The notes under the pieces: generated by a model
Database searches by the model: none
What the model was told of the DNA's origin: nothing
What the model saw: only the letters and a program-made list of their open reading frames with translations
Origin: Paraburkholderia sp.
GTDB taxonomy: Bacteria > Pseudomonadota > Gammaproteobacteria > Burkholderiales > Burkholderiaceae
Direction of reading: 5' to 3'
Assembly (NCBI RefSeq): GCF_024281035.1
Contig: NZ_JAMXLH010000048.1
Coordinates: 1 to 64,000 of the forward strand
Length of the DNA stretch: 64,000 nucleotides
Shown here: piece by piece, positions 27,204-36,268 of the stretch
How the letters are laid out: the number at the start of each line of letters is the position of its first letter
Position numbering within the stretch: position 1 is the first letter of the stretch
Position numbers and translations under genes: made by a program

Positions 27204-28943
27204 ATGATGACTGAAACTCGTCGCCCGCTGGCCAGCCTCGATGTAATTATCGTTGCCGTTGTTGGCCTTGTTTTCTTGGCAGGCTTCGTCGCCTATATGT
27301 GGAAGCTGCACCCGTTGGCAGCATTCATGGACACGCTGAGGTACCTCGGCTACTACGACGATTCAATCTCCGGCCGGCATTCGATTTGGTTGACGTGGAA
27401 TCAAGGGCAGCACCGGGGCCTCTTAATGCAAGCCCTTGTCTACCTGAATGCGCGATTCTTTCATTTCAGCATTTTCGGCTGCACGATGCTCAGTGGCGCG
27501 TTCATAGGGCTGACGGGCTTCGCAATCTGCCTCGAAATGGCACGTAGCGACATGTCGCGCATGATGTTGACCGTACTGTCTGTGTTGACCTTTTCGGCCC
27601 TCTTCAGCCTGTCGAATTGGGAGCTTTACAGCCTGGACATCGGCGCAGCACTGTTCGCAAAAAATCTATCTTTTCTTCTGTACTGGATCGCGCTTGACCG
27701 GGCAATACGTATGCGATCACGCCATGCACTCGCACTATGCATCGTTACCGCGCCATTGATCGTGCTGCTCGTCGCGTATGGTTGGTCATATGCGTTCGTA
27801 GGCGCTTCAATCTTTGTCGCCTTGGCAGCGGCGTGGAAGACGGCGGAAATGCGCCGCGTTTCGCTGATATGCGCTGCACTAATTGCCTCCATGGTGCTTT
27901 ACGTCTCGTTCGGTGCGAGCTTCCCAGCGACGCGCCTTGCTCCTGAGGCATCCGCAACAGCTACCAACTTATGGCATCTCGTCAGTGGCACGGTACTCGC
28001 GGTCGCATCGATCTTTATTAGTCGCGAGTCGATCACGGTCTACGGCATTCCATTCCCATTACTGACGCTCGCAGGCGTCACGATGCTTGCTGCCGCCTGT
28101 TACGTCCTGCTCGGTAATCTGGTAATACGACGTCGAGACTCAATCGTGCCTAGTAGTTTGATAGTCTACGGGTTGCTCGACGCAGCCTCGGTGGCGATCG
28201 CGCGCGGAATGCTCGACCCGCAGCAAGCAATGGCGTCGCGCTACTTCGAAGATCTGTCGTTGCTCATCGTCGGTGTTGCGTGGTCTGTGGCGCTGCTCGC
28301 CCGCGATGTGCCTGTGCAGCGTCCAGCCGCTGTCGTGACGGCTGCCTTGGCGGTCCTCTTCTTCGTCGGCCAAGGCGCTACGGTTGTTGACGAGTGGAAC
28401 AAGGTCCCGTATCGACACGATTCGTTCGCCAGAATGGCGGCAGTCACAGTAATTGGCCCGAAGACGCTGGACGATGCAAGTCTGCTCCAGCAGCCGCTCG
28501 ATTTAGCCGTGCGCGCCAGTGCAATCCAGAAGAAATACGATCTAGGCCCGTTTCGCCACATAGATTGTGAAACTGGACCAGTCATCGCTGGCGCAGGTTG
28601 GTATGCGAACGACGGCAGCGGTAGCAGCTGGATGGGCCAGTCTGCGTCCGTCGTACTTCGCAATTGCGGAAGCGCAGTGCATGTCCGTGCCTATCTCCCA
28701 GAGACGTTTCCGGGGCGCGCCGCGACGCTCGCGATCGATGGGAAGCGGGTGAGGTCGTTCGACATCATTCCTGGGCACGTGGAAGATTTGGTCGTCCCCG
28801 CTGCCAGCACCAATCGATATGTCACGATTGAAATCACTGTCGATCGCACCACTGTGCCTGCCAAAGCAATCCCGAACTCCCAGGACGGCCGCGAACTTGG
28901 ACTGCTCGTGTCAAATGTGAGATCGACATCGCAGGTGCCATGA
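27204..28943 (+). CDS. Polytopic membrane protein with C-terminal soluble domain; possible GT-C glycosyltransferase
   Basis: 579 residues, ATG 27204. I do not recognise the family. About 10-11 hydrophobic helices cover residues 15 to about 395, starting with VIIVAVVGLVFLAGFVAYMW. The first large loop holds acidic residues (DTLRYLGYYDDS). The last 180 residues are hydrophilic with a beta-type pattern and probably periplasmic. Shape (large first loop with acidic residues, many helices, soluble tail) resembles GT-C enzymes that use lipid-linked sugars in the periplasm, such as serotype-specific Gtr proteins. A GtrB-like gene and gtrA lie 3-7 kb downstream, which makes that attractive. Codon use is less GC-biased than in the flanking O-antigen genes, suggesting transfer. 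Confidence 0.55.
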   Translation: MMTETRRPLASLDVIIVAVVGLVFLAGFVAYMWKLHPLAAFMDTLRYLGYYDDSISGRHSIWLTWNQGQHRGLLMQALVYLNARFFHFSIFGCTMLSGAFIGLTGFAICLEMARSDMSRMMLTVLSVLTFSALFSLSNWELYSLDIGAALFAKNLSFLLYWIALDRAIRMRSRHALALCIVTAPLIVLLVAYGWSYAFVGASIFVALAAAWKTAEMRRVSLICAALIASMVLYVSFGASFPATRLAPEASATATNLWHLVSGTVLAVASIFISRESITVYGIPFPLLTLAGVTMLAAACYVLLGNLVIRRRDSIVPSSLIVYGLLDAASVAIARGMLDPQQAMASRYFEDLSLLIVGVAWSVALLARDVPVQRPAAVVTAALAVLFFVGQGATVVDEWNKVPYRHDSFARMAAVTVIGPKTLDDASLLQQPLDLAVRASAIQKKYDLGPFRHIDCETGPVIAGAGWYANDGSGSSWMGQSASVVLRNCGSAVHVRAYLPETFPGRAATLAIDGKRVRSFDIIPGHVEDLVVPAASTNRYVTIEITVDRTTVPAKAIPNSQDGRELGLLVSNVRSTSQVP

Positions 28944-29320
28944 ATGCGGCAATCACCTTTATGGGAGGCCGCGTGATCGGCTGGCCTCCCTAAGGGGCGC
29001 CCAGCCGGCCGTTGGCGTGGTGAAATCTGTTGCGACGGTAGGGCCAAACTACCTCGTTCGTCCTGAAAATGCGTGTTGCTGACCACCGGACTTACGACGA
29101 TTACAGTCAAGCAACGCAGCAGTTGAGCAAGGCTGCCAGAAATGGCACAAAGAAGCCGCGGCTTCGTGATGACCATTCGTAAGCGATCTTTTAACCAAGC
29201 CTCTCAGAGATTGAGTGCAGCGTAGTCGTCAGCGGTTTCTGCCTGCGGTGGTGACCTGCCTGTCGATTTTTGGGCCATTTGAAACTCGAGAGAATGGCTT
29301 CCAACAGAGAGAAGGAAGTC
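28944..29320. other. Gap between membrane-protein gene and IS scar
   Basis: 377 bp with no credible gene. It begins with a hairpin (listed separately). The sequence from about 29200 may be the outer flank of a decayed insertion sequence, but no intact terminal inverted repeat could be paired. Confidence 0.4.
28963..28990 (+). terminator. Possible terminator hairpin after the membrane-protein gene
   Basis: GGGAGGCC (28963-28970) pairs with GGCCTCCC (28983-28990) over a 12-base loop, 20 bases after the stop codon at 28943. No T-run follows, so efficiency is uncertain. Confidence 0.45.
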
Positions 29321-29751
29321 ATGAAGAATAGTCGGCTCACGGAAGGGCAGCTGGTCACGATGCTGTGCGAGGCGGACAAGACGTCGGTCGAGGAGATGTC
29401 AACGAAGTACGTGGTAAGCGATTAGACGATCTACAACGGGCGTCAGTACTTCGGCAGCATGGACGCCCGACGTCAAGTGCCTGAAGTAGTTGGAACAGGA
29501 GAATGCCCGGTTCAAGAAGATGCTGAGCCGAGCGTGATCTCGAACTGGACGGGATGAAGAACGGCGCCGACGAAAGCTTCAACGGCAAGTTCCGCGACGT
29601 ATGTCTGAGCGTGGAACGGCTCCGCTCACGGGGCGAAGCCGAAGTCATGATTGAGCTGTCGCCGCGTCATTACAATGCGATTCGGCCGCACTCGAGCTTG
29701 GACTATCTGACGTCGAACCGGATCCAGAATGAACTGCGACTGCACGAGTAA
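29321..29751 (+). pseudogene. IS3-family (IS407-like) transposase remnant
   Basis: The start at 29321 opens an OrfA-like N-terminus (SRLTEGQLVTMLCEADKTSV), stopped by TAG after 34 codons; the match continues past it (TIYNGRQYFGSMDA), then shifts frame into a LEQENARFKKML-like leucine zipper. It jumps directly to the last 60 or so residues of OrfB (NGADESFNGKFRDVCL, then RHYNAIRPHSSLDYLT), ending at 29751. The DDE core is deleted. This is a dead element with at least one stop, one frameshift and one large internal deletion. Confidence 0.82.
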
Positions 29752-29769
29752 CGAGAACTATCTCTCGCG

Positions 29770-30056
29770 ACCATTCACGAGATCTTGAGCAAAGCGGGTG
29801 TGAAGCCATTGATTCGATCCAGACGACCGTCATAGCCGAAACTGTATAAGCCGGCCGGTACCTGGAGACCGCGTCCAAATGGACACGATGAAGCTTGCTT
29901 GGGATGTAACAGTACACGGCGATCGACGAACGTATTGAGGAGTGGCAGTTCCACTACAACTGGCGGTGTCCACACGGCTCACTTGGCGCCAAGACGCCCG
30001 TCGATCGTATCGCGGAGTTAAGCGAAATCACGCCTCTTTCGAAGGAGGTGAGATAA
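29770..30056 (+). pseudogene. IS481-like transposase remnant
   Basis: Short collinear matches in shifting frames: TIHEILSKAGVKPLIRSRRP, then PGDRVQMDTMKLA (the VQ-D region of the catalytic core), then the C-terminal IDERIEEWQFHYNWRCPHGS and LGAKTPVDRIAEL up to the TAA at 30054-30056. Most of the DDE domain is lost. It lies head-to-tail directly after the IS3 scar, so two different elements have been collapsed together here. Confidence 0.7.
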
Positions 30057-30820
30057 GCCTGCGACGAAACGAAAGAGCGAATTCGGCATCGCGAATGGCG
30101 CATTGACAAAACCCTCGCTGAACATCGCCGGCGCGTGTTGGAACTCGCAGTTCCTAACGGAGCTTCGAACTCCAACACGCCGCGAACACATCGCTCGCAA
30201 AAGTGAAATGATGCCCGCGAATCGCACACGTCGAGCAATCGACTCTGCTCAAACATCACAGTCCATGTAGACCATCTATTTAAGACACGCGGTCGAACGG
30301 TTCTCGCCGCGACTGGACCGCCGCAAGGGCCTGAGCAGATCGATCGCTGTCTCTCGCCCCCGCCGCGCACGATTACTTATCATCCATGTGACCAATTGCT
30401 TCGTGCAGGAGCAACCGTCTCAAGCGAATCGTCGTCCGCCGCATTACCACCTGGCGCGATGCTTTCAGTTCAGGCACAAGTGGCCTCGACCGCCCACTAG
30501 GTGTAAAATCGGGCGCCCGTTAATGCCCACAAGCGTACCTACTGTGGATGCTTAAGGGTGGCAAACAGAAGCAATAGATATCGAATGGCACCGATAGCAA
30601 ACGCTTAACCGAATTGATAATAAGTCAGAACTGCATCCTTCCAATATCGCATTATAAATTGTCGCGTGCCGCCGCGTCAGGATAATTGCCAACGTCGGGC
30701 CGGGGCCAAACAATTCTTTCACGCGAGGGCATTTTTTGGTCGGACAAGCGACAATCCGACGAATGACCGGTTTCGAACAGCTACGCACGTGGCCACGTCA
30801 AAATAGAGAGGGCACACCAC
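30057..30820. other. Non-coding gap before the amino-sugar cassette
   Basis: 764 bp with no supported gene. It carries an inverted repeat at 30133-30180 and becomes AT-rich after about 30530, where the promoter of the aminotransferase gene probably lies. No clear -35/-10 pair or transposase fragment was found in the middle part. Confidence 0.4.
30133..30180. repeat. 10-bp inverted repeat with 28-base spacer
   Basis: GCGTGTTGGA (30133-30142) and TCCAACACGC (30171-30180) are exact complements. The arms could be a residual insertion-sequence end pair or an RNA hairpin; neither can be decided by eye. Confidence 0.6.
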
Positions 30821-31924
30821 ATGTCGGACATCACACCCATCCCGTTGTTTTCCGCCGTTGCAGCGAATGCAGGACTAGACCTTATAACACCCTTAAAGCG
30901 CGTTCTTCAACGGCACTGGTACGTGCTAGGAGAAGAAGTAAGCCAGTTCGAACGTGAGTTCTCGGCATATTTGGGAGTCTCGCATTGCGTTACGGTCGCC
31001 AACGGAACGGATGCTCTAGAGTTGGCGTTGCGAGCGGCAGGTGTCAAGGCGGGTGATGTAGTTGCAACTGTCGCCAACGCCGGGTTCTATTCCAGCACTG
31101 CAATTCACGCGATCGGCGCATCCCCTTTGTACATCGATGTCGAAGAGCGCACCCTCACGCTCTCACCTAGTGCCTTTGAAAAAGCACTCGAGCACAAGCC
31201 AACAGCAGTGATCGTTACCCATTTATACGGGCAGCTAGCCGACGTTACGGCAATAACGGGCATGGCGCGTGCAGCAGGCGTAACTGTCATCGAGGATTGC
31301 GCGCAGTCACACGGCGCACAACGTAATGGCAAGCAGGCAGGAAGCTTTGGGGATGTCGCATGCTTTAGCTTTTATCCAACCAAGAACCTTGGTGCAGTGG
31401 GCGATGGCGGCGCAATTGCGACTAATAATGAGGCAATTGCAACAGCAGTCCGTACGCTTCGTCAATACGGCTGGTCAGCAAAATATCATGTCGGTTCGGC
31501 CGGCGGCCGGAATAGTCGGCTTGACGAAATGCAGGCGGCAATTCTTCGGGAAAAGTTGCCCAATCTCGACCGTTGGAATGCAGAGCGGCGCTCGATCGCG
31601 ATCCGGTACAATGAGGCTTTTGCAGATCTTCCCTTGCGTTGTCCGCTGTCGACCGATAGCGACTATGTTGCGCACCTGTATGTCATTCGGCTTGAGAAAA
31701 GGGATGCACTGCGCGGGCACCTTCATCGGCTCAACATATCAACCGATGTTCACTATCCTGTCGCCGATCATCAGCAATCAGCCTATCGGACGGTAAGCTC
31801 ACCTTCACTGCCGGTAACGGAGGCGGCCTGTCGGGAAATTGTAACGCTGCCCTGCTTTCCCGGCCTGACATCGCAAGAAGTCGAGAAGATAATCGCCGCG
31901 GTACGAGAATACTTTCTTGAATAG
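30821..31924 (+). CDS. fdtB: dTDP-3-amino-3,6-dideoxyhexose transaminase (FdtB/QdtB-like, DegT family)
   Basis: 367 residues from ATG 30821. PLP-dependent DegT/DnrJ/EryC1 aminotransferase with ANGTDALELAL, EDCAQSHGA and the PLP-lysine motif SFYPTKNLGAVGDGGA (Lys near 187). The N-terminal PLFSAVAANAG and the partner gene two positions on (a fused 3,4-ketoisomerase/N-acyltransferase) point to FdtB or QdtB, which aminate C3 of a dTDP-3-keto-6-deoxyhexose. Fuc3N versus Qui3N cannot be told apart by eye. Codon use is clearly more AT-rich than in rmlB-rmlD, so the cassette looks imported. Confidence 0.8.
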   Translation: MSDITPIPLFSAVAANAGLDLITPLKRVLQRHWYVLGEEVSQFEREFSAYLGVSHCVTVANGTDALELALRAAGVKAGDVVATVANAGFYSSTAIHAIGASPLYIDVEERTLTLSPSAFEKALEHKPTAVIVTHLYGQLADVTAITGMARAAGVTVIEDCAQSHGAQRNGKQAGSFGDVACFSFYPTKNLGAVGDGGAIATNNEAIATAVRTLRQYGWSAKYHVGSAGGRNSRLDEMQAAILREKLPNLDRWNAERRSIAIRYNEAFADLPLRCPLSTDSDYVAHLYVIRLEKRDALRGHLHRLNISTDVHYPVADHQQSAYRTVSSPSLPVTEAACREIVTLPCFPGLTSQEVEKIIAAVREYFLE

Positions 31925-32864
31925 GATTCGTTCTTTGTTCTCATTAGTCATCCCCGTCTATCGCAATGAGGCATCGATCCCCGATTTACTGGATGTGGTC
32001 GACGGCCTTCGCTCGCAACTCGCTAGTGAGCTTGAGGTGATCTTTGTAGTCGACGGAAGTCCTGATCGGTCATACGAGATATTGCGCAACGCCTTGCCAC
32101 ACCGAACTTTTACGTCAAAATTGGCTTTGCTATCGCGTAACTTCGGTTCATTTGCTGCGATTCGGGTTGGCCTATCAATTGCAAGTGGCAACATTTTCGC
32201 CGTGATGGCGGCGGATTTGCAGGAACCTCCCGAGCTCGTACTGAAGATGGAAAAATATTTGCGCGAGGAGCCTGTTGATGTCGTCGTGGGAGCAAGAGAT
32301 GGCCGCAGCGATCCGCTGACTAGCCGCATCCCGGCGCAAATTTTTTGGAGCCTCTACCGGCGCTATGTGATTTCTGATATTCCCCCAGGAGGCGTTGACG
32401 TTTTTGGATGCAATCAAGCCTTTCGAGACACGTTGCTTCAACTCGATGAGAGCCATAGTTCATTGATCGCACAGGTGTTCTGGCTAGGTTTTCGGCGTAA
32501 ATGCATCACCTATGAGCGGCTTGAACGTCAGCATGGTAAGTCGGCTTGGACCCTCAGAAAGAAGGTCAACTATCTGATGGATAGCGTATTCGCATTTACT
32601 GATCTACCGATTCGATTATTAATAAGAATCGGTGGCATCGGCACTATTTTAGCGGGGCTGCTTAGCATGGTTATTTTCTTTGCAAAGATGAAGGGATTAA
32701 TTCCCGTGCCCGGATATGCGATGATCATGCTGACTATTATGTTCCTTGGCGCCATTAATTTATTCGGCATCGGCGTGGTTGGCTCGTACGCTTGGCGAGC
32801 CTACGAAAATACAAAACAGCGGCCACTCGCAATTCCGATGAAGATAGAGTCTTTTGAGGTTTAA
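31917..32864 (+). CDS. GtrB-like GT2 glycosyltransferase (polyprenyl-phosphate sugar synthase type)
   Basis: 315 residues from TTG 31917, overlapping the upstream stop. TTG 31935, preceded by AGGA eight bases away, is an equally good start (309 residues). The N-terminus is a family 2 fold (SLVIPVYRNEASIPDLL, VVDGSPDRSYE, DLQEPPELV as the nucleotide/metal site), and two membrane helices follow at about 235-300. This is the layout of GtrB and DPM1-like enzymes that make undecaprenyl-phosphate-linked sugars on the cytoplasmic face. With GtrA nearby and dTDP-amino-sugar genes on both sides, its donor is probably dTDP-Fuc3NAc or dTDP-Qui3NAc rather than UDP-glucose; that is inference. Confidence 0.82.
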   Translation: MNRIRSLFSLVIPVYRNEASIPDLLDVVDGLRSQLASELEVIFVVDGSPDRSYEILRNALPHRTFTSKLALLSRNFGSFAAIRVGLSIASGNIFAVMAADLQEPPELVLKMEKYLREEPVDVVVGARDGRSDPLTSRIPAQIFWSLYRRYVISDIPPGGVDVFGCNQAFRDTLLQLDESHSSLIAQVFWLGFRRKCITYERLERQHGKSAWTLRKKVNYLMDSVFAFTDLPIRLLIRIGGIGTILAGLLSMVIFFAKMKGLIPVPGYAMIMLTIMFLGAINLFGIGVVGSYAWRAYENTKQRPLAIPMKIESFEV

Positions 32865-32867
32865 AAA

Positions 32868-33842
32868 ATGTCAGTTCAATCTTATTCATTACATCCGAGT
32901 GCCATTTGTGAGAGTACCTCGATCGGCAAGGGAACCCGAATTTGGGCCTTTGCGCATATCCTTCCTGGCGCACGTGTCGGCGAAGATTGTAACGTCTGCG
33001 ATGGCGTATTCATCGAAAATGACGTTGTTGTCGGCAATAGGGTAACCATTAAGTGTGGCGTGCAACTATGGGACGGTATTGAAATCCAGGATGATGTTTT
33101 CATTGGCCCGAATGTTACCTTCACCAACGACCGCTTCCCCAGAAGCAAGCAGTATCCAGAGTCGTTCGCACGTACCGTCGTGGCGCGCAATGCATCAATT
33201 GGCGGGAACGCGACGATCTTGCCTGGTATTACAATTGGCACCAATGCGATGATTGGGGCCGGCGCTGTAGTGACACGCTCTGTGCCTCCGAATGCTATTG
33301 TTGTCGGAAATCCGGCAAGGATAACCGGCTATGTTGAAGCGGACAGCCCAAGCACGACAGAAACATCTCGGCTGCCGTCCGATCAGTCTCGTGTGCTTGA
33401 AACGTCGGTCGCCGGTGTAACGCAGCATATATTTAAAGCCGTTTCCGACATGCGCGGAGGCTTATCCGTCGGAGAGTTTGAACGAGATATTCCGTTCAAG
33501 CCCGCAAGATATTTCTTCGTCCATGGTGTTCCAACTGCGGAAATTCGAGGTGAGCACGCTCATTTGCGATGCCATCAGTTCTTGGTCGCTGCGAGCGGAA
33601 GCGTTAGAGTCGTCGCCGACGATGGAAGCAGGCGTCAAGAATTCTTATTGAACAAGAACAACATTGGTATTTATCTGCCCCCTATGATCTGGGGGATCCA
33701 ATACGATTATTCGCCGGACGCTGTACTTCTTGTTTTTGCGTCAGATTATTATGATGCAGACGATTATATCCGTGACTACGGCTTATTTAAATCGCTAGCG
33801 GAGGATAAAAAGGAGCGGCGCGAAAAAAATGAAGCCAACTAG
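32868..33842 (+). CDS. Bifunctional dTDP-sugar N-acyltransferase / 3,4-ketoisomerase (WxcM-like)
   Basis: 324 residues from ATG 32868. Residues 1 to about 155 are a left-handed beta-helix hexapeptide acyltransferase ([48 protein letters not shown]), the FdtC/QdtC role. Residues about 180-310 are a cupin of the FdtA/QdtA family ([47 protein letters not shown]). Fusion of the two is known from Xanthomonas WxcM. It would isomerise the RmlB product and later N-acylate the amine made by the transaminase, so the complete dTDP-3-acylamino-3,6-dideoxyhexose path is encoded in this window. It overlaps gtrA by 14 bases. Confidence 0.88.
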   Translation: MSVQSYSLHPSAICESTSIGKGTRIWAFAHILPGARVGEDCNVCDGVFIENDVVVGNRVTIKCGVQLWDGIEIQDDVFIGPNVTFTNDRFPRSKQYPESFARTVVARNASIGGNATILPGITIGTNAMIGAGAVVTRSVPPNAIVVGNPARITGYVEADSPSTTETSRLPSDQSRVLETSVAGVTQHIFKAVSDMRGGLSVGEFERDIPFKPARYFFVHGVPTAEIRGEHAHLRCHQFLVAASGSVRVVADDGSRRQEFLLNKNNIGIYLPPMIWGIQYDYSPDAVLLVFASDYYDADDYIRDYGLFKSLAEDKKERREKNEAN

Positions 33843-34245
33843 GCTGGTCGGTGCAAAGAAATTGCAGTTTTTAAGATTCCTTATTTCCGGCTCAATAAAC
33901 ACTGTATCGACATACGCACTATATTTAATTTTTCTCGGAATTACAACTTATAAAATTAGTTATGCAATTTCATATATATCTGGAATTGCATTATCATTTG
34001 CATTGAATAAGAGATTCGTTTTCCGCTCGGATCGGGGGATGAAATCATTGATTCTATTCCCATTTATTTACGTGGCTCAGTACCTTGTGGGTCTATTTAT
34101 TTTGTGGGCATGGGTAGACGTCGCCGGACTCAGCAAGTTAACCGGGCCGATCGCCGTAGTTTGCGTAACTATTCCGATTACGTTTTTTCTGTCACGTGCC
34201 GTTTTCTTAAAAGAAAGTGGCAAAAAAATCGTTAATGGTAATTAG
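33829..34245 (+). CDS. gtrA: GtrA-family membrane protein (putative lipid-linked sugar flippase)
   Basis: 138 residues from ATG 33829. Four membrane helices and the GtrA hallmarks [32 protein letters not shown] (the conserved N-K-x-x-x-F) and the terminal [11 protein letters not shown]. GtrA proteins are thought to flip undecaprenyl-phosphate-linked sugars to the periplasm. Its place directly after the GtrB-like and WxcM-like genes suggests that it moves a Und-P-linked 3-amino sugar. It is the most AT-rich gene in the window. Confidence 0.9.
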   Translation: MKPTRLVGAKKLQFLRFLISGSINTVSTYALYLIFLGITTYKISYAISYISGIALSFALNKRFVFRSDRGMKSLILFPFIYVAQYLVGLFILWAWVDVAGLSKLTGPIAVVCVTIPITFFLSRAVFLKESGKKIVNGN

Positions 34246-34621
34246 TTGAGCGTATGCACCAGAAGGCAGTATACCAATGCTTTAGAATATAACGGACCGC
34301 GCACAGCGCGGCATTGGGCGACGGCAACCATCATTGCACAGACGTATTCAGCATCTGACGGAGATATATATGGCCGCGCAGATGAGGTAAATGTAAGCGC
34401 GGCATCAGCAACGTCCTGACTGGATCTCGTGATTTTCATACTGTCGTGCAGATCTGAGCGGCGACGTCCCACGGAGCTAGTTCGTCGATGCGGCCAGTTT
34501 GTCGAGCCTGAACAATTCGGAGAGCCTTGTGCGGCAGAGCTTTGAGGCTGAAACGGTGTTGTGAGATTTGCAGGAAACTGGCCACTGACGTGAAATTCCT
34601 GCATTTTTCGACGAGGTGCGG
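34246..34621. other. Gap between gtrA and IS5-like scar
   Basis: 376 bp without a supported gene. Composition moves back from AT-rich to GC-rich in this stretch, so it probably contains the right border of the imported cassette. No terminal repeat could be matched. Confidence 0.4.
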
Positions 34622-35230
34622 ATGGGTTCAAAGATGCTTGTGACGGGGGGAGATTTCTTCCCCCAACCGCTGCGCGAACAGATCAACCTGAAGCAACTGT
34701 TGACGCGTTTGGCCAACCTGATCAACAGGGAGCGACTGGGCGCATCAATGAGCGAAAGACCGCAAGGGGCGACCGGCGACGTCGCCCAGGCTGGTAGCCG
34801 GGCTGCCGTCCTTGCGGCGCGCGGTTCGACCTGTCCGATGAAGAGGTTGTCTGGCAATAGGTGGAGAGCCCGTATTGGCAGGTGTTCCCCGGCGAGACCT
34901 TTTTGCAGAGCGAATCGCCGGTCGACCCGCCGTGCCTGACTCGGCGGCGTGAGCACGGCCTCGAGCGTCAAGCACGTGATTGTTAATACGACCGTCACGG
35001 AGAAAGTGATCGCCCACCTAGCCGATTCGCAATTGCTCGAACGGTGTCGCCCGTCTGGTGAAAGCCGCGGCACGGCAAGGTTTGAAACTGAAGCAGAACT
35101 ACAACCGCGAGGTGCTGCAGATTGGCCGATACCCGAGCCTTCCAGCTCAATCTGGTGCCAAGTGATCACGTGCTTTCGAACCGCAAATCGACGCCGACAA
35201 ACATCTCAGATCATTCAGACTGCGCTCCGT
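34622..35230 (+). pseudogene. IS5-family transposase remnant
   Basis: ATG 34622 starts an IS5-type N-terminus (GDFFPQPLREQINLKQLLTR, then LANLINRERLGASMSE). The frame then shifts; fragments continue as VESPYWQVFPGETFLQSE and, in another frame from about 34949, SSVKHVIVNTTVTEKVIAHL, then LLERCR and further. At least three frameshifts and stops break it, and the C-terminal catalytic part is missing. It lies at the right border of the AT-rich cassette. Confidence 0.75.
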
Positions 35231-35422
35231 CAAGCTGATAGAGAGCCCTCCCAGGCCTTAAACGAAAGCCCCATGCCAGGCGCCTCACAATATTAACCAC
35301 CACGTCTCGTGGGGTAACAAAAGGAAAGCCAGGTTGCCGAATACGCCCAGTTTGAGCAAAATTGAGGGCCCGTCGTGGGCCAAACCAGACAAGTGTCGCC
35401 AAGACGACACCCACCACTGCAC

Positions 35423-36268
35423 ATGACAGCTACAAACGCGCCGCATCCCGAGACCGAAAGCTTATCCGTGTCCGTCGTCGTCTACCGACCGGACCTTGCG
35501 CTTCTTACTCGTACGTTGTCGAGTCTGGAAGCCGCTTGCAATGCGTTACGCGTGAACGATCCTGCTTTTCCGGTTGCACTCTACCTGGTCGATAATGGTG
35601 AGATGCCGGATGTTTCTGCGCAGTTGGCCGAGCTACGTGATCGTGGCATCCCTTCCGTCGTGATCAGCGGCCACGGCAACGTAGGATACGGGCGTGGCCA
35701 CAATCTCGCGATAGAACGGTCCGCGAGCGGTTACCACCTCGTCCTGAACCCCGATATCGATCTCGACGCCGCCGCCTTGGTGAACGCGCTCGATTTCTTT
35801 GCGAAGCATCCCGATGCAGGCCTTCTGACCCCGCAGATCGGCGACGATGAGGGGCGTATTCAGTACCTGTGCCGCCGTTATCCGACGCTGCTGGATTTAT
35901 TTGTCAGAGGATTCGTGCCGGGTAGTATCAGACGTCTGTTCGCACGACGGCTTTCGCGCTACGAAATGCGCGACGTTATCAACGATCGCGACATCGTCTG
36001 GGATCCACCCATCGTGAGCGGTTGCTTCATGCTATTTCGCACGGCGTTGCTGAAAGGGCTCGCTGGCTTCGATCCGCGCTACTTCCTGTATTTCGAGGAC
36101 TATGACCTGAGCTTGCGCACGCATGAGCGCGCACGGGTGGTCTATACGCCCGCTGTGCGGGTATTGCATCACGGCGGTGGCGCGTCGCGTAAAGGGTCGA
36201 AGCATATTCAAATGTTCGTCACGTCGGCGTTCAAGTTCTTTAATCGATTCGGCTGGAAGTGGCTATGA
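35423..36268 (+). CDS. GT2 rhamnosyltransferase-like protein
   Basis: 281 residues from ATG 35423; an earlier frame-compatible start at 35375 adds an unlikely leader. Family 2 GT-A fold as in WbbL/RfbF-type rhamnosyltransferases: SVSVVVYRPDLALL, GNVGYGRGHNLAIERS, LVLNPDIDLD as the metal/nucleotide site, and DPRYFLYFEDYDLSLRTH. Given rmlBACD 17 kb upstream, dTDP-L-rhamnose is the likely donor. It overlaps the next gene (ATGA), so it belongs to the wbpV/wbpL/wbpM-like operon. Confidence 0.82.
   Translation: MTATNAPHPETESLSVSVVVYRPDLALLTRTLSSLEAACNALRVNDPAFPVALYLVDNGEMPDVSAQLAELRDRGIPSVVISGHGNVGYGRGHNLAIERSASGYHLVLNPDIDLDAAALVNALDFFAKHPDAGLLTPQIGDDEGRIQYLCRRYPTLLDLFVRGFVPGSIRRLFARRLSRYEMRDVINDRDIVWDPPIVSGCFMLFRTALLKGLAGFDPRYFLYFEDYDLSLRTHERARVVYTPAVRVLHHGGGASRKGSKHIQMFVTSAFKFFNRFGWKWL

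Noticed and set aside
29900..30400. Minus-strand frame of 138 codons (29954-30370)
   Set aside because: It lies opposite the IS481-like fragments and has no recognisable content.
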